NCBI GenBank assembly: GCA_029891385.1
Contig: CM057225.1
Location: 16,792,620 to 16,856,619 of the forward strand
DNA length: 64,000 bases
Direction: 5' to 3'
Source of the DNA: Erythroxylum novogranatense
Lineage: Eukaryota; Streptophyta; Magnoliopsida; Malpighiales; Erythroxylaceae
Positions 54,395-64,000 of the stretch are shown in pieces. Below the pieces are notes generated by a model. It ran no database searches and was not told where the DNA came from. It saw nothing but the letters and a program-made list of their open reading frames with translations. The translations under genes and the position numbers were made by a program. How positions within the stretch are numbered: the stretch's first letter is position 1; every line of letters starts with the position of its first letter.

Positions 54395-56520
54395 CATGTC
54401 GACGGTAGTTTCGGGAGCATGATCGAGGCGATAGAGATGTCGATGAGGGAGAGAAAGGATGGCTTAGTGTGGAGTTCCCACCTAAGACCGCATCGCCTAC
54501 GACCGTGGGAGAGTTGAGCAGATTGTGCATCGTATAATATCCCTACGTCCTGGAGGCCCCGAGGCGCTTTGAAGCATGGCGGATCCACAGCAATTTTAGT
54601 GGATACCACGGCTCCGGAGTTTTTTCTCATGGCGGCTCGAGGCTCGTGACGCCCGACAGGACGAGGTGTGCGTCTTGTTCGGTTATTGCCGAGCCGATTC
54701 CTCCGAACAATTGAGGTTTATAAACAAAGTTAGCGTTCTTGTGCCATCGATTCGGCCATCCGCCACCGTCGGCGTTCTGCGCCATTTCGAGGATGAGCCA
54801 CAGCCCGAGCTCAGGGCTGGAATCCCTTTCTTCAATATAGAGATGCTCGGTATCGCCTGCCAGACACCTCAAAATTTCTTCTGGCGGACGAAGTATTTTT
54901 CGTGAAGTCCCTGAATCTTCCTCCGAGTGCCGACCGTGGAGGTATCCTTTGGCCGAGCAAAGGAATGATTCATCGACCTGTCCCTCGCAAGGAGGAGGGA
55001 GGTGGTCCGTCAGATCAAGGAGCTCGGCAGATATGACTTTGCCAGCTCATTCAGGGTATCACGGGGGCCTCGGCCGATTCGTTCCTCGTCGATCCCCTCC
55101 ACGACAGCGGGTGAAGGAGGAAATCGCCCCATCCGGTTGACTCCTCGTGATTGTATTAATTTTGAACTTATATCAATTATTTTCTAACTCAATTTAACAT
55201 TGTGCAGCCATGGTGAGGATGCTCACCTAAACTTCCACGCCGAGGAAGCAGGCCTCCGGGAAGAAGGGGATGAGGCGGAGACCGATGAGGCGCCTTTGTC
55301 CGTGGGGTTGGTCTCCTCGTCACGGTGGGTGCTCCCCTAGGGACCTTCCTGTGGCGTCGGAGCCATTAACAATTGTTCCAGTGGTAGAGGAGGAGGAGGA
55401 CGGGCCTCCTCTTAAAAGGAAGAGGTTGGTTCTGATTGGGTGACCTTCCACCCCGCCAGCCAGTGAAGCTGTGGCAGTAGCGAGAAAAAAGGGAAGGAGA
55501 AGGCACGGCCGTGAGTCTTGGGCGGTGGGAGCCCGCCATCAAGTTGGGCAAGGACGTAACGCCGGGGACCTCGAGGTGTCCCGCTTCCTTCTTTGAGAGG
55601 GTTACTCCCCACGGACGAGGGGTTTATGGAGAAGAAGGGAACCCGGAGTTGGATTCCCACTGCTCAGACAGTATCGGGTGCGACAATGTCTTTTGCCGTC
55701 TTTGCGGTAACTTGGAGACTCTGGACCAGGAGGTTCGGGATCTCCATGATCGATGAAGGGTTTCAAGGCGAAATGGCAGAGGTGAAGGAGGAGGACCTCC
55801 TTCAAAGCTAAAAAACGATCTTTGAGGAGGAGAAGGCGGCCCAGAGAGGGAGGTGGGAGCTTTGACACTGATTGGCCGAGGTAGGGAAGAGGGAAAGAGA
55901 ACGAGGAGTGGAGGAAAACGGTGAGGCGGAGAGGAGATCAACAGAAGTGCCGCCAGATCGCCATTCCATTGTGACGGAGAGAGATAGAGCGGAGAAAACC
56001 TTGCGAGAGGTGCGGTGCTCCGCAGTGGAGCAGCGGATCGAGGCCATCAGCGATGGAAGAGACGGTTCTTGACGAAGAGAGTTTAGAGCTCGCTGCAGGT
56101 AGCCTTTCGATTTTGAAGAGGGCCACGAGCTCTATACTCCGAGGGTGGCATGCCTTCTTTTCAAGACTATGCCGAACCGCTTATTCTGAAGCCTTCGGGC
56201 TTTCTTTGGAGGGATCACAAAGAAAGTCGAGGGGATCCGATCGATGTTCCAGATGAAAGGCTAGATCTCATCCAAGAGAAGAGCTCCTCATGATGTTCCT
56301 TGACTCGCTTCCCTGTCCCGCTCCTATTCTCCAGGTCGCTCCCCAGAGAAGAAGAGCTTCCCAACGAAGATATTCCTCGGTTGCTCCCGGGTCCCGCCCT
56401 ACTTGCCTCTTCCACCCGCCTGCAGGCTTCCCCTGGTATTCTCCTTCTCCTTGCCATTGGTAGTTCCCTTCTCCCATGTTGTAGAGCTCACTGGCGGGCC
56501 AGGGCGTGGTGAATTTAATA
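54395..56520 (+). pseudogene. Antisense ORF region of T2 (aORF), frame-broken, with one probable intron
   Basis: The plus strand shows coding texture in several frames, opposite to gag-pol. There is a globular N-terminal part (54430-54900; pieces include VGELSRLC, ADSSEQLRFINKVSVLVPSI and TPQNFFWRTKYF). A basic/proline-rich part (55000-55145) follows, then a probable 61-nt intron, an acidic linker with DGPPLKRKRL (about 55390-55430), and a long charged coiled coil (55800-56050). The C-terminal part has LELAAGSLSILKRA and a DFEEGHELY stretch (56085-56200). Tat-lineage elements are known to carry such antisense ORFs of unknown function, often annotated as putative gypsy-type transposon proteins. 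I infer membership from position, strand and domain layout; a profile search would decide. Confidence 0.55.
55147..55207 (+). other. Probable intron in the antisense unit
   Basis: A 61-nt, strongly AT-rich insert in GC-rich flanks. It starts GTGATTGT, contains a branch-point-like CTAAC (55185-55189) 18 bp from the end, and ends TTGTGCAG. The signals exist only on the plus strand, which supports plus-strand transcription. Confidence 0.55.
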
Positions 56521-56633
56521 TGAATGAAAATCTCGCTTCCTTTAACCAAGTCACTTTTTCAAGTCCATTTTGTATTTATGTTCCTTGTTTGAGACGTAGA
56601 GTAGGTCGTGTTACTCATGGTCGGTCGAAGCGA

Positions 56634-57235
56634 GATCCCAAGGATCTCGCTCTTGGCGATCGATCGATCGAGACGATCTATGGCGATACCGAAGCGAGGT
56701 CCCAAGGATCTTGTTGGCGACCGATCGAACCGTAGTCGATCTATGGAGATACCGAGCGACGCCCCAAGGATCTTGTCTTGGTGACCGATCGATCGTAGTC
56801 GATCTATGGAGATACCGAACGAGGTCCCAAGGATCTTGTTTGGCGATCGATCGACCGTAGTCGATCTATGGAGATACCGAGCGAGGTCCCAAGGATCTTG
56901 TTCTTGCGATCGATCGATCGTAGTCGATCTATGGAGGTACCGAGCGAGGTCCCAAGGATCTTGTCTTGACGACCGATCGACCGTAGTCGATCTATGGAGA
57001 TACCGAGCGAGGTCCCAAGGATCTTGTCTTGGCGACCGATCGACCGTAGTTGATCTGTGGAGAGTGCCGAGCAATGGCGATGGCGAGGGACCCAGGGATC
57101 TCGTCCTGGCGACCCGACCAACCGTAGTCGATCTGTGGAGAGTGCCGAGCAATGGCGATGGCGAGGGACCCAGGGATCTCGTCCTGGCGACCCGACCGAC
57201 CGTAGTCGATCTATGGAAAATGCCGAGCAATGGCA
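56634..57235. repeat. 63-bp tandem array between integrase and antisense unit of T2
   Basis: About nine copies. The unit contains cccaaggatcttgtcttgg, a cgatcgatcg-type core and tagtcgatctatggagatacc. The first seven copies have a period near 63 bp. The last copies (57060-57235) are longer (about 76 bp) with an added gcaatggcgatggcgaggg segment. Since 63 is a multiple of three, the array is open in several frames on both strands. 3' tandem arrays are typical of Tat/Ogre-type elements. Confidence 0.9.
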
Positions 57236-57480
57236 ATGGTTGATTGAATTTTTACTGTCACGTATAATGGAGCTTTTCATTGCCGAGAAATCTGAAAATC
57301 GCTTTATTGATGATAATAAAGGCATGGGCTGTTAAAAAACCTGTCTGGCAGGGACAGGAAAAAGGTTCCCACGCATTGCATACAAAAATGGTAATAAGGG
57401 AAGATTAACTAAAATAAAACTTATCTATTGGTAGAAAGCCTTCAAGTTCTGTGAGTTCCAAGGCCTCGGTAGAATCTTCC
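57236..57480 (-). other. T2 spacer between tandem array and integrase, no ORF
   Basis: A short AT-rich segment (57240-57430) with no recognised domain, probably pol 3' flank. Confidence 0.45.
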
Positions 57481-58480
57481 CTTTCTCATCGCTGAGGATG
57501 TAAGAACCATGCCCGACTTGCTTAATCACTCGATAGGGTCCTTCCCACATCCGCCCGAAGCTTTCTGGATGCTTTCCAAAGCCTCGGCTTTTCGTAGGGA
57601 CGCACCACCTACCTTTACATCGCTCACCTTTACCCTTCGTTATAGAACTTGGTCTTTCACCGATGGCTTCACGAGCGGCGGCGCCCTTTCTCTATCCTCG
57701 CTAAGGAGAACGAGCTCGCTCTGCGGGCTTCGTCTATTCCGCTCTTCTTCATAGCCCGACATCCTCTGATCAGGCAATGCCGCTTCATCGAACTGTGGCT
57801 TCGCCTCAAGGTCATCCTGACGGGTCTCCCCTGTGGGTTCGTTCGTGTGGTTCTATATGCCCATAATACTTCGCCTATTTCTTCCACCTGTGTCTTTCGG
57901 CCGTCTGTGCGTTTCTTAAGGGCACTCATTATCTTTTTGTTGGTGTTCTCGCCGAGGCCGTTGCTTTGGGATGGGCTATCAAGTCAACCGTAGCTTGATC
58001 TTTAGTCGTCGCAGAAATCTCTAAACTTGCGGTTGTTTAATCGTCAACCATTATCTGTAACCAACACCATAGGCATCCCGGCGACATAGTATATTTTCTT
58101 AATGAAACTTTCCACCTTCCCTCGGTGATTGTAGCGACAGACTCCGCTTCTACCCACTTGGTGAAATACTCCACTGCCATTATCAGGAATTTCTTTTGCC
58201 CGGGACCGAGAGGGAATGGCCCCAGTATATTCATTCCCCACTGAGCGAAATGGATAGGATGGCTCACGATTTGCATTCGCTCGATTAATTTGGTGGGACA
58301 GTCGTTGTTTTCGTGGCGAGGCCTCACATCGGTCGACCTTTTGCCTGACAATCTCTTCTCATTTTCGGCCAGTTGTACCCCTGTCTGATCAATCGGTGAG
58401 CCAACATTCTGCCCCCTATGTGATTTCCGCACATCCTTCGTGGACTTCACCATTGCTTGCTTCGGCTTTTTCCTCATTCA
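57481..58480 (-). pseudogene. Gypsy integrase of T2
   Basis: The minus-strand frame 58037-58477 contains FAQWGMNILGPFPLGPGQKK and VEYFTKWVEAESVATIT, the start of the integrase core. The first catalytic position is Asn (GMNILGP) instead of Asp. The second, VLVTDNG, is in another frame (about 58050), so a frameshift lies between. The downstream part EVLWAYRTTRTNPQGRPV (about 57830-57880) is the usual segment after the catalytic Glu. The C-terminal part runs to about 57490. Integration of cDNA is the original role. Confidence 0.85.
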
Positions 58481-58599
58481 AGCATCGAGCAATGACGGTC
58501 AGGACCTCTTATACAGAGTGCCGTTAATCATCGTGGTACTCTGGCCTTTATTCTTAGTTTCTTGGCTTCCGCGCGTCTTCCGGTTGTTTTCTTCTAAAA

Positions 58600-58967
58600 G
58601 GTTGTGTAATTGTTTCGTCAACTCGACCGACCAAGATTTACGCTGAGAACTTCCTCGGTTTTCTAAATGCTAGCCGATCTAGTCGTTCGACTGGAATATT
58701 ATTTATGGCATCACGGTCGGAAGCCATTTTCGAGAGCGCATCCGCTTTAGCATTTTGAGCTCGTTCTATTCTCTGATCGAGTATCGCTTCAAATTGCTCA
58801 ACTCCTGCTTCACTAGCTTCAAATACTTGATCATGTTGTTCCCTTGGCCTCATATCGCCGGTGACTGGCCGACCACCACTGGTCAAGCCGCTATATATCT
58901 TCAGTGCTTCACTCCATCTCTTGGCGAGTTGGAGGCGGCCATCGAGCCTCATATTCTCGCCTCGTTA
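58600..58967 (-). pseudogene. Second RNase H-like domain (aRNH) of T2
   Basis: The minus-strand frame 58638-58952 ends with NAKADALSKMASDRDA, the conserved end of the extra RNase H domain that Tat-lineage elements carry between RNase H and integrase. The N-terminal strands are blurred by frameshifts and overlap the end of the first RNase H region. Confidence 0.65.
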
Positions 58968-59580
58968 TTAGAGGCTTTGAATTCTAGGCGAAGGCGACTC
59001 CACCTTTTCTTCCAAATGCGGGCTAATCAAGACTACTCCGCTCCGCATCCCCGGCATTGGATGATCCACAACAAACAAGCTCCAGAGGGGAACTCCTCCT
59101 TCGAGCTCGGTTGGCTCATCTCTGCGATGAAGTCCGCCAACACCGCGCTTTAATGGTCGTAAGGGCTTGTATTGTATATCGAACTCTCCCACTCTAGCCA
59201 CTTTATTTATCACCAACCAAGTTTCGAGCTTTTGAAGGCACTTGTCGAGAGGTTGGTCGGTCAATACCTCAATAGTATGACTTTGGAAATAAGGCCTCAG
59301 CTTTCTGGCTGCCATTATCAAGGAGAGGGCGAGCTTCTCTATAGGCATATATTGCGTTTCTGGTCCGGTCAGCACTTTACTGACATAGTAGACGGGATGC
59401 TGCTCGCTTCCTTCCGATCGGATAAGTACCGCGCTGATCGACCCCTCCGTAACTGCTAAGTATAATATCATATTCTCTCCTTCTACCAGGCTTTGCAGGA
59501 TAGGCGGGCTGGACAAGTATTGCTTTAAGTGTTGGAGAGCTTTCTCGCACTCATCCGACCATTGGAACTGGGTCACGTTC
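58968..59580 (-). pseudogene. Gypsy RNase H of T2
   Basis: A 202-codon minus-strand frame. It reads FQWSDECEKALQHLKQYLSS, then LYLAVTEGSISAVLIR (the catalytic core, with Ala-Val where many have Ser-Asp, as usual in Tat elements), HPVYYVSKVLTGPETQY and IEVLTDQPL. The end (from about 59150) is out of frame relative to the second RNase H domain. The domain degrades the RNA of the RNA-DNA hybrid. Confidence 0.86.
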
Positions 59581-60358
59581 GCTTTCCTCAGGACTTTGAA
59601 AAACGGGAGGCACTTGTCTCCCAGTCTGGAGATGAACCCGCGGTGAAACTATCCGACCGGTCAATATCTGAACATCTTTCAGGCATTGTGGCGAAGGCAT
59701 CTGTATGATGGCCTCAATCTTCTCTGGATTAGCTTCGATTCCCCGCTAAGTGATCATAAACCCCAGGAATTTTCCGGATGCCACCCCAAACACGCTTTTT
59801 TTCGGGTTTAGCTTCATCTGAAATTTATTCAAGGTCTGGAACACTTCCTGGAGATCTTGTACATGCTCCGTGGACGTCTTACTTTTGACTACCATGTCGT
59901 CTACATAAACTTCCACAGTTCGGCCAATCTGTTTTTTGAAGACTTCTGTGACGAGCCGTTGATAGGTCGCCCCGGTGTTTTTCAAACCGAAAGGCATTAC
60001 TTGGTAGCAATATGTGCCTCGGTCGGTTATAAAGGCGATTTTTTCTTCATCTTCTAGGCTCATTTGGATCTGATGATAGCCCAGAAAGCATCCGAAGTCG
60101 AGTAGTTCGCGGCCCGAGGTGGAGTCTACTATTCGGTCGATCTTAGGCGGGAAGGCATCTTTTGGACACGCTTTGTTCGGTCGGTGAAATCTACGCACAT
60201 TCTCCACTTGCCGCTCTTCTTTTCACCAAAACAACATTGGCAAGCCACTCGGATATTTGATCTCTGATGAAACCGCCTCCAGAACTTCGCCACTTCCTTC
60301 TCGATCACTTCTTGTCGCCTCCCATCAGGCTATCGCTTCTTTTGTCGATCGACGGCGG
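59581..60358 (-). pseudogene. Gypsy reverse transcriptase of T2
   Basis: The 153-codon frame 59746-60207 reads KDAFPPKIDRIVDSTSG, CFLGYHQIQM, GTYCYQVMPFGLKNTGATYQ and VYVDDMVVKSK (catalytic YVDD intact). It ends with LNPKKSVFGVASGKFLGFMI. The upstream KKSGKWRMCVDFTD block (about 60190-60235) is in a neighbouring frame. The sequence type is that of Tat/Athila Gypsy RTs. Confidence 0.9.
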
Positions 60359-61100
60359 TCATGCCGAATACCGAGGAGTGCGATGCGATCGATCGAGAAA
60401 TTTCGGCATGTCGCCGATACCAAGCAAAAAACTGACTTGTTTTCCACCAAACGATCTGGATTCTTTAACCAGTCCTCTGCAGCTGGAACCTAGGTTTGTG
60501 AACTTAGAAGGATCGGTTTCATCCAAGACGACGACGCCATGCGTTTCTTCTACTGGGTTCAATCTCTCCGTCTCTTCGTCAGTTCTTACATCAAGAGAAC
60601 TCGTCAGCACTACCGCCCCGTCTAATGTTTTAGTCTCCGCTAAATAACATTCCCTGGCGATTCTCTGTTGACCCCTGACAGTGCCTACCCCGTGGGGTGT
60701 CGGGAACTTCATAACTTGGTAATAAGTGGAGACGACCGACCTGAGGACATTTTGAGTAGCTCGTCCGATTATTGCATTATATGCCCCTTGGAACTTGACG
60801 ACCAGGAACTCAACGCCCTTTCTATCGATATGGTTTCGCCTAAACTTCACCTTCAAATACACCCGGCGAACGTAAGTAGACGCCCGGTTACTCCTTTAAT
60901 GGGGTCGCTCAGAGGTAATAGTCACTCCTCGGGTACCTTCATTTGCTTGAAGGCCTCATAGTAAAAGAATCGACCGAGTTGCCGTGTCAATCATTACCCG
61001 TTTCACCTCGATCCGTCCATGTTCGGATTTACTACGAGGGCATCGTCACGAGGGCAACTTACTCCATCGAGGTCGGACTCATCAAATGATATCACCCGTC
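60359..61100 (-). pseudogene. Gypsy protease of T2
   Basis: The minus strand reads ISFDESDLDGVSCPRDDALV then VMIDTATR (about 60975-61085). The aspartic protease triad normally reads DTG, here DTA (Asp codon 60986-60988). The following frame (60359-60862) has FLVVKFQGAYNAIIGRATQN and FPTPHGVGTVRGQQRIAREC, the typical downstream part in Tat elements. It overlaps the start of the RT region in a different frame. Confidence 0.82.
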
Positions 61101-61742
61101 GCTCTCCTTGGCTTTTTGGTGTATGAGTCTTTGTCGACTGTTTGACATATCTTTTTCTTCCTTTAGTGGTGGATCCCGCCGCATTTCGCCAAATATCGAT
61201 TGATGACCTCAGGTTTGGCCGTCTTGTTGCCCAGTATTTCCGCGTTTCTTTCCCTTGACCGCCTCTCTTCTTGTCGATTATCTATATTTGTGTTACGTCG
61301 CCTTCATTTCATCATTTCGATTCAGGCGGTTTGTCTATTATTCGTCTCGCACTGCTCTGCGATCGGCATTACATTCGTTTCACAAACCGCCTAACCTTCC
61401 CTTCGAATGAGGAGTTCGATCTCTTTTTCAACCGCCAAGAATTTTCCGTGATCGTGACCGACCTCTCGTGGAAACGGCAATATAAGTTGGGGTTCCGTCC
61501 TTATAAGGGTCTTCATTTTTCAGGCTCTCGACGGTTTCCATCCGCTCTCACACCGCCAAGATTGCCGCATATGTCTTGTTTAGTGGAGTGAACTCTTGTC
61601 GATATCCCTGTCGATCGTAGGCCTTCTCCAGCCGATTGGTTTTTGCTGCCAGCGAATTCGTCGCCCCTATCATTTGGCGGCGATCATCCGTCCGACGCCT
61701 CGTATTTTCAAAGACTTCTTCGTGAATGTACCGTCATACTGC
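61101..61742 (-). pseudogene. T2 gag-protease linker, decayed
   Basis: Basic, Arg/Ser-rich coding texture in mixed frames between gag and protease. No clear zinc knuckle could be read. Open plus-strand frames here are shadows. Confidence 0.5.
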
Positions 61743-62729
61743 TTATTTCCTAGACGGATCGGGCTGATCGAGGGCTAATGATTTCTTGAACTCCTCGTCC
61801 TCAGATTGTTCATGAAGGCCAAGCGTGGACGAGCAAGTGAGGTCGAACCTCGACCGCTTATTGTTAAACCGGGTGATGAACTCGCAAACTCTCATTCCTC
61901 CACGGGTGAGTTGCATCACCTCCAAAGTCGTTCTTCATGGTCACTTACTCAGTGTAATCGATTCAGAATAACTCCTTGAAATCTTGAAACAAGTGATACA
62001 GCTCGAGGGCAAGCTATTGAACCATCGTCGAGCTCCCTCTTGGAAGGCCGTGCAGAAAGCCTTACACTGGATAGCGTCCGGGACACAATGTAGGTTCATC
62101 GTGGACTGGAAGTGTTGCAGGTAGTCCAGGGGGTCGGTCTTCCCGGTGTATTTCTCGGGGGTCGGTATTTTTGTGCCGGGTACTGGGAGGCTATCCAAGA
62201 TCTCCGGAGTAAAGGGAGAGCTGTACTGTGCCGTCGGGCGGTCTGGACGGAAGCTCATAGCCACGTTAATCCGATCGTCCACGATTTTTTCTAAGTTTTG
62301 TGTTTGGTGGCGATCAGTCATCATGTTGGTTTGTCGCAGACCTATCGAAAGCGAACATCTGTTGTCATACTGGGGGACCGTAAGATCTGGCGAATCAACA
62401 GATCGGCTGCTTCCTCGATCTATTTTCTGGTCAGGACGGAGTGCACGGTACCGAAATAGGTTCATGCACGATCGGTGTTCAAGATTGGTGTGTCTTGGGT
62501 GCGACGTTATCCTCCTGACCACGCCCGCTTCTTCCTGTTTCAAGGTTTGAGGTTCTTTGTTGATCGTTAGGATCGAGAGGATTCCACGCGGGAGGCGTCG
62601 GTGCGGTGGCATAATTGCGGCATACCGCAAACCTAGACGCCAGATCGCCAGGTCGCATGACATACGCCACATCAGATTCGCCACCGCCACCGGCCGATTT
62701 GTGTGGTTACGGCGTGGTTCCGGAGTCTG
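61743..62729 (-). pseudogene. Gypsy gag of T2
   Basis: The minus-strand frame 61941-62735 has a variable N-terminal half. It then reads FTPEILDSLPVPGTKIPTPE, YTGKTDPLDYLQHFQSTMNL and CKAFCTAFQEGARRWFNSLP, the Retrotrans_gag core. After a frameshift at about 61935, frame 61743-61925 continues with EVMQLTRGGMRVCEFITRFN. The upstream limit of the frame reaches the PBS without an ATG, so the true start is further in and not certain. Confidence 0.85.
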
Positions 62730-62747
62730 CCCCACGGTGGCGTCAAT
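62730..62747 (-). other. Primer-binding site region of T2
   Basis: The minus strand reads ATTGACGCCACCGTGGGG directly after the LTR end AACCA. It resembles the TGGCGCCGT...GGGG PBS of Tat-type elements with a few changes. It is not the tRNA-iMet type used by the other elements here. Confidence 0.65.
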
Positions 62748-63156
62748 TGGTTCTCACGGATTCAGATCGAGCGATGCGTTGCCGTTTGGATCCATGAGTT
62801 GGCAACCTTCTGCGTTGTTCTTCGACGTGAATATACCTACAAAACAAGGAAGGCTGATCGGGGGTTGTGTCCCGATTAGCCCCTCCAACGTTCAAGTAAG
62901 TCTTTTGGTGAAGGTGAGGTTGATTAGATCAGAGAAAAGCAACTAGGTTATGATTTCGTGCACTCGATTATGGGAGAATAATACCTTTTATCTGATTATG
63001 CAATTAGGTTTAGGTTTTACGTGTTTGCATGAGAGATTGCCTTCTGCTAATGGGCCCGGATGTGTGGATCAGCTAGATTAATCGATAGGTAGGGGTGTTG
63101 ATCGACCTGTGGGTTGTTGTAATTGGGCTCGGGCCCAAATATAGCCGACCCGACCA
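62748..63156 (-). repeat. T2 5' LTR (409 bp)
   Basis: On the plus strand it starts TGGTTCTCACGGATTCAG and ends GACCCGACCA. It is followed by the TSD ctatg. The differences from the 3' LTR include a handful of substitutions and short indels. Confidence 0.92.
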
Positions 63157-64000
63157 CTATGTATTGCTTTAGTTTGTATCCTCTGTTCCCATTAGCTTAA
63201 AGTATATTGCTTTAGTTTGTCTCTTCCATTCCCATTAGCTCAAAGTAATCCCCGTTGACAAAGGTTTTACCTATTTTCCTCTTTTCTTATCTTTGGTGTT
63301 TGAGTGTAGGTTTCTAATAAGAAACCAATAGCATATCATCCACTACTTTCTTAATCTCATTCAACCTCATTATAGGGATTAAATCAAAGAGGCTTTAACT
63401 GATAGTAGTTTAGACATATCCTTGCATATGCAGTCCTTTTCCTGAATGGAAAGATTTCATCTATAAATATATATATGAGGTTCCCTATATAACTTGTAAG
63501 ATAAATTAAACCAATCATAGATGAATATCTATGTGGAATTTTTAAGAATATTAATCTAATTAGGGACATGCTTTAATTTTAATTGGTTTAACTCCATACC
63601 TTGAGACCATCTTTGCAAAAAGATTGGTTTGTAATACTATGTCAGGGAATTGTTTAGGTACTCTCTGAGCTTCTTCAACTATGCCAAATTTGTATATGAA
63701 TAGTCCTAGTTGATTGATTAATATCTCAGTTAACTCAAATTTCTTCTAGTTGATATTGGCCGAAGTTAGCATCATAGGCCAAGAAGCTTATTAGAGATGA
63801 ATTCTACTTGGCCACTCCCTACTTAATAATGCTGAAGTATTCCAAAAGTATCTTAGAAACAAGGGCAAGTACGATGTTTAACTTGAAGGTAGGTCCATGG
63901 GATTTGTCAACTAGGAGTCCACTTACCTTGAGAACGATCCCTATGCCTGTATTTTATGGTTTAGTGCAGGTCGCAAATATATTGTAGGTGAGACATTCTT
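63157..64000 (-). other. Right flank of T2, possibly L1 ORF1 remnant
   Basis: This DNA is continuous with 51971-53276 once T2 is removed. A minus-strand frame (63384-63569) ends KRTAYARICLN, which recalls the FARICVE block of plant L1 ORF1, but similarity is weak and stops are frequent. A 43-bp duplication lies at 63162-63250. No other gene is visible. Confidence 0.35.
63162..63250. repeat. Two-copy 43-bp tandem duplication
   Basis: TATTGCTTTAGTTTGT followed by a ttcccattagct block occurs twice, 43 bp apart, with a few differences. It begins one base after the T2 target site. Confidence 0.65.

Larger units (their letters stand above)
53277..63156 (-). mobile_element. T2: Tat/Retand-type Ty3/Gypsy element, structurally complete (9.88 kb)
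   Basis: LTRs 53277-53689 (3') and 62748-63156 (5'), with ends TGGT...ACCA. A perfect TSD ctatg lies at 53272-53276 and 63157-63161. On the minus strand the order is PBS, gag, protease, RT, RNase H, a second RNase H-like domain and integrase (Gypsy order with INT last). A 63-bp tandem array, an antisense gene-like unit and the PPT follow. The second RNase H-like segment, the 3' tandem array and the antisense ORF are features known from the Tat lineage. All sense ORFs are frame-broken. Confidence 0.9.

Noticed and set aside
55412..55941. Several minus-strand ORFs of 80-105 aa under the antisense unit
   Set aside because: GC-rich shadows opposite the coiled-coil and linker of the plus-strand unit; no sense-strand domain expected between integrase and PPT.
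56634..57235. CRISPR-like array
   Set aside because: Units are directly tandem without unique spacers, in a plant retrotransposon. The same holds for the arrays in D, E and F.
56559..57325. Repetitive proteins of 145-225 aa on both strands (GISIDRLRS-type and VVDLWRYRA-type repeats)
   Set aside because: Products of the 63-bp tandem array, whose length is a multiple of three. They are open by construction, with no independent start or promoter evidence.
59172..59459. Plus-strand ORFs along 58400-62900
   Set aside because: Shadows of T2 gag-pol on the minus strand; none has a recognisable domain.
1..64000. Pararetrovirus or other viral integration
   Set aside because: All RT-containing regions have LTRs, PBS and integrase of Copia or Gypsy type, or L1 motifs; no viral movement or coat protein motif was seen.

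Overview
The window looks like repeat-packed, heterochromatic intergenic DNA from a flowering plant. No host protein gene, tRNA gene or functional rRNA gene is recognisable. Almost all of it is nested transposable elements: Ty1/Copia elements of SIRE/Maximus type, Ty3/Gypsy elements of Tat/Retand type and of a Del/Tekay-like type with very long LTRs, one Cassandra TRIM carrying 5S rRNA-derived sequence, and L1 LINE remnants. Boundaries were read from LTR ends, primer-binding sites (PBS), polypurine tracts (PPT), target-site duplications (TSD) and comparison of paralogous copies inside the window. All identities come from reading motifs by eye; no database search was possible.

Left stack (1-16413): this reads as five layers, each inserted in the next. 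T1, the 3' end of a Tat-type Gypsy element (1-983, +), lies in B', a Del/Tekay-like LTR (984-3709, +). B' interrupts the 3' LTR of C, a minus-strand non-autonomous element with a 4.4-kb LTR and only 569 bp of internal DNA (3710-9402). C sits in the reverse transcriptase of D, a minus-strand SIRE-like Copia (9403-14434). D sits in the env-like ORF of F, a plus-strand SIRE-like Copia (14435-16413). The left halves of these elements lie outside the window.

Middle (16414-22784): AT-rich DNA without a gene, a three-copy 133-bp tandem repeat, a decayed L1 reverse transcriptase (minus), the Cassandra TRIM and an LTR-like fragment G.

Composite H (22785-51970): a minus-strand SIRE-like Copia of about 8 kb, spread over 29 kb by three insertions. 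B (23495-31712) is a Gypsy element with 2.8-kb LTRs that keeps gag but has lost pol. E (32436-41704) is a full-structure SIRE-like Copia with an env-like region. J (41755-45675) is a 3.9-kb solo LTR. The uninterrupted 5' LTR of H at 50878-51970 provides a natural empty site that confirms the insertion point of B.

Right (51971-64000): an L1 endonuclease remnant is followed by T2 (53277-63156, minus), a structurally complete Tat-type Gypsy element (TSD ctatg, LTRs 413 and 409 bp) with gag, protease, RT, RNase H, a second RNase H-like segment and integrase. It also has a 63-bp tandem array and a gene-like unit on the opposite strand with its own TATA box and a probable 61-nt intron. The last 0.8 kb is probably decayed LINE sequence.

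All coding regions are broken by frameshifts or stops, so these are fossils. The most interesting signals are the antisense unit in T2, a double-hairpin module conserved across several Del/Tekay-like LTRs with compensatory change, clustered palindromes in two LTR families, and the two non-autonomous elements B and C.
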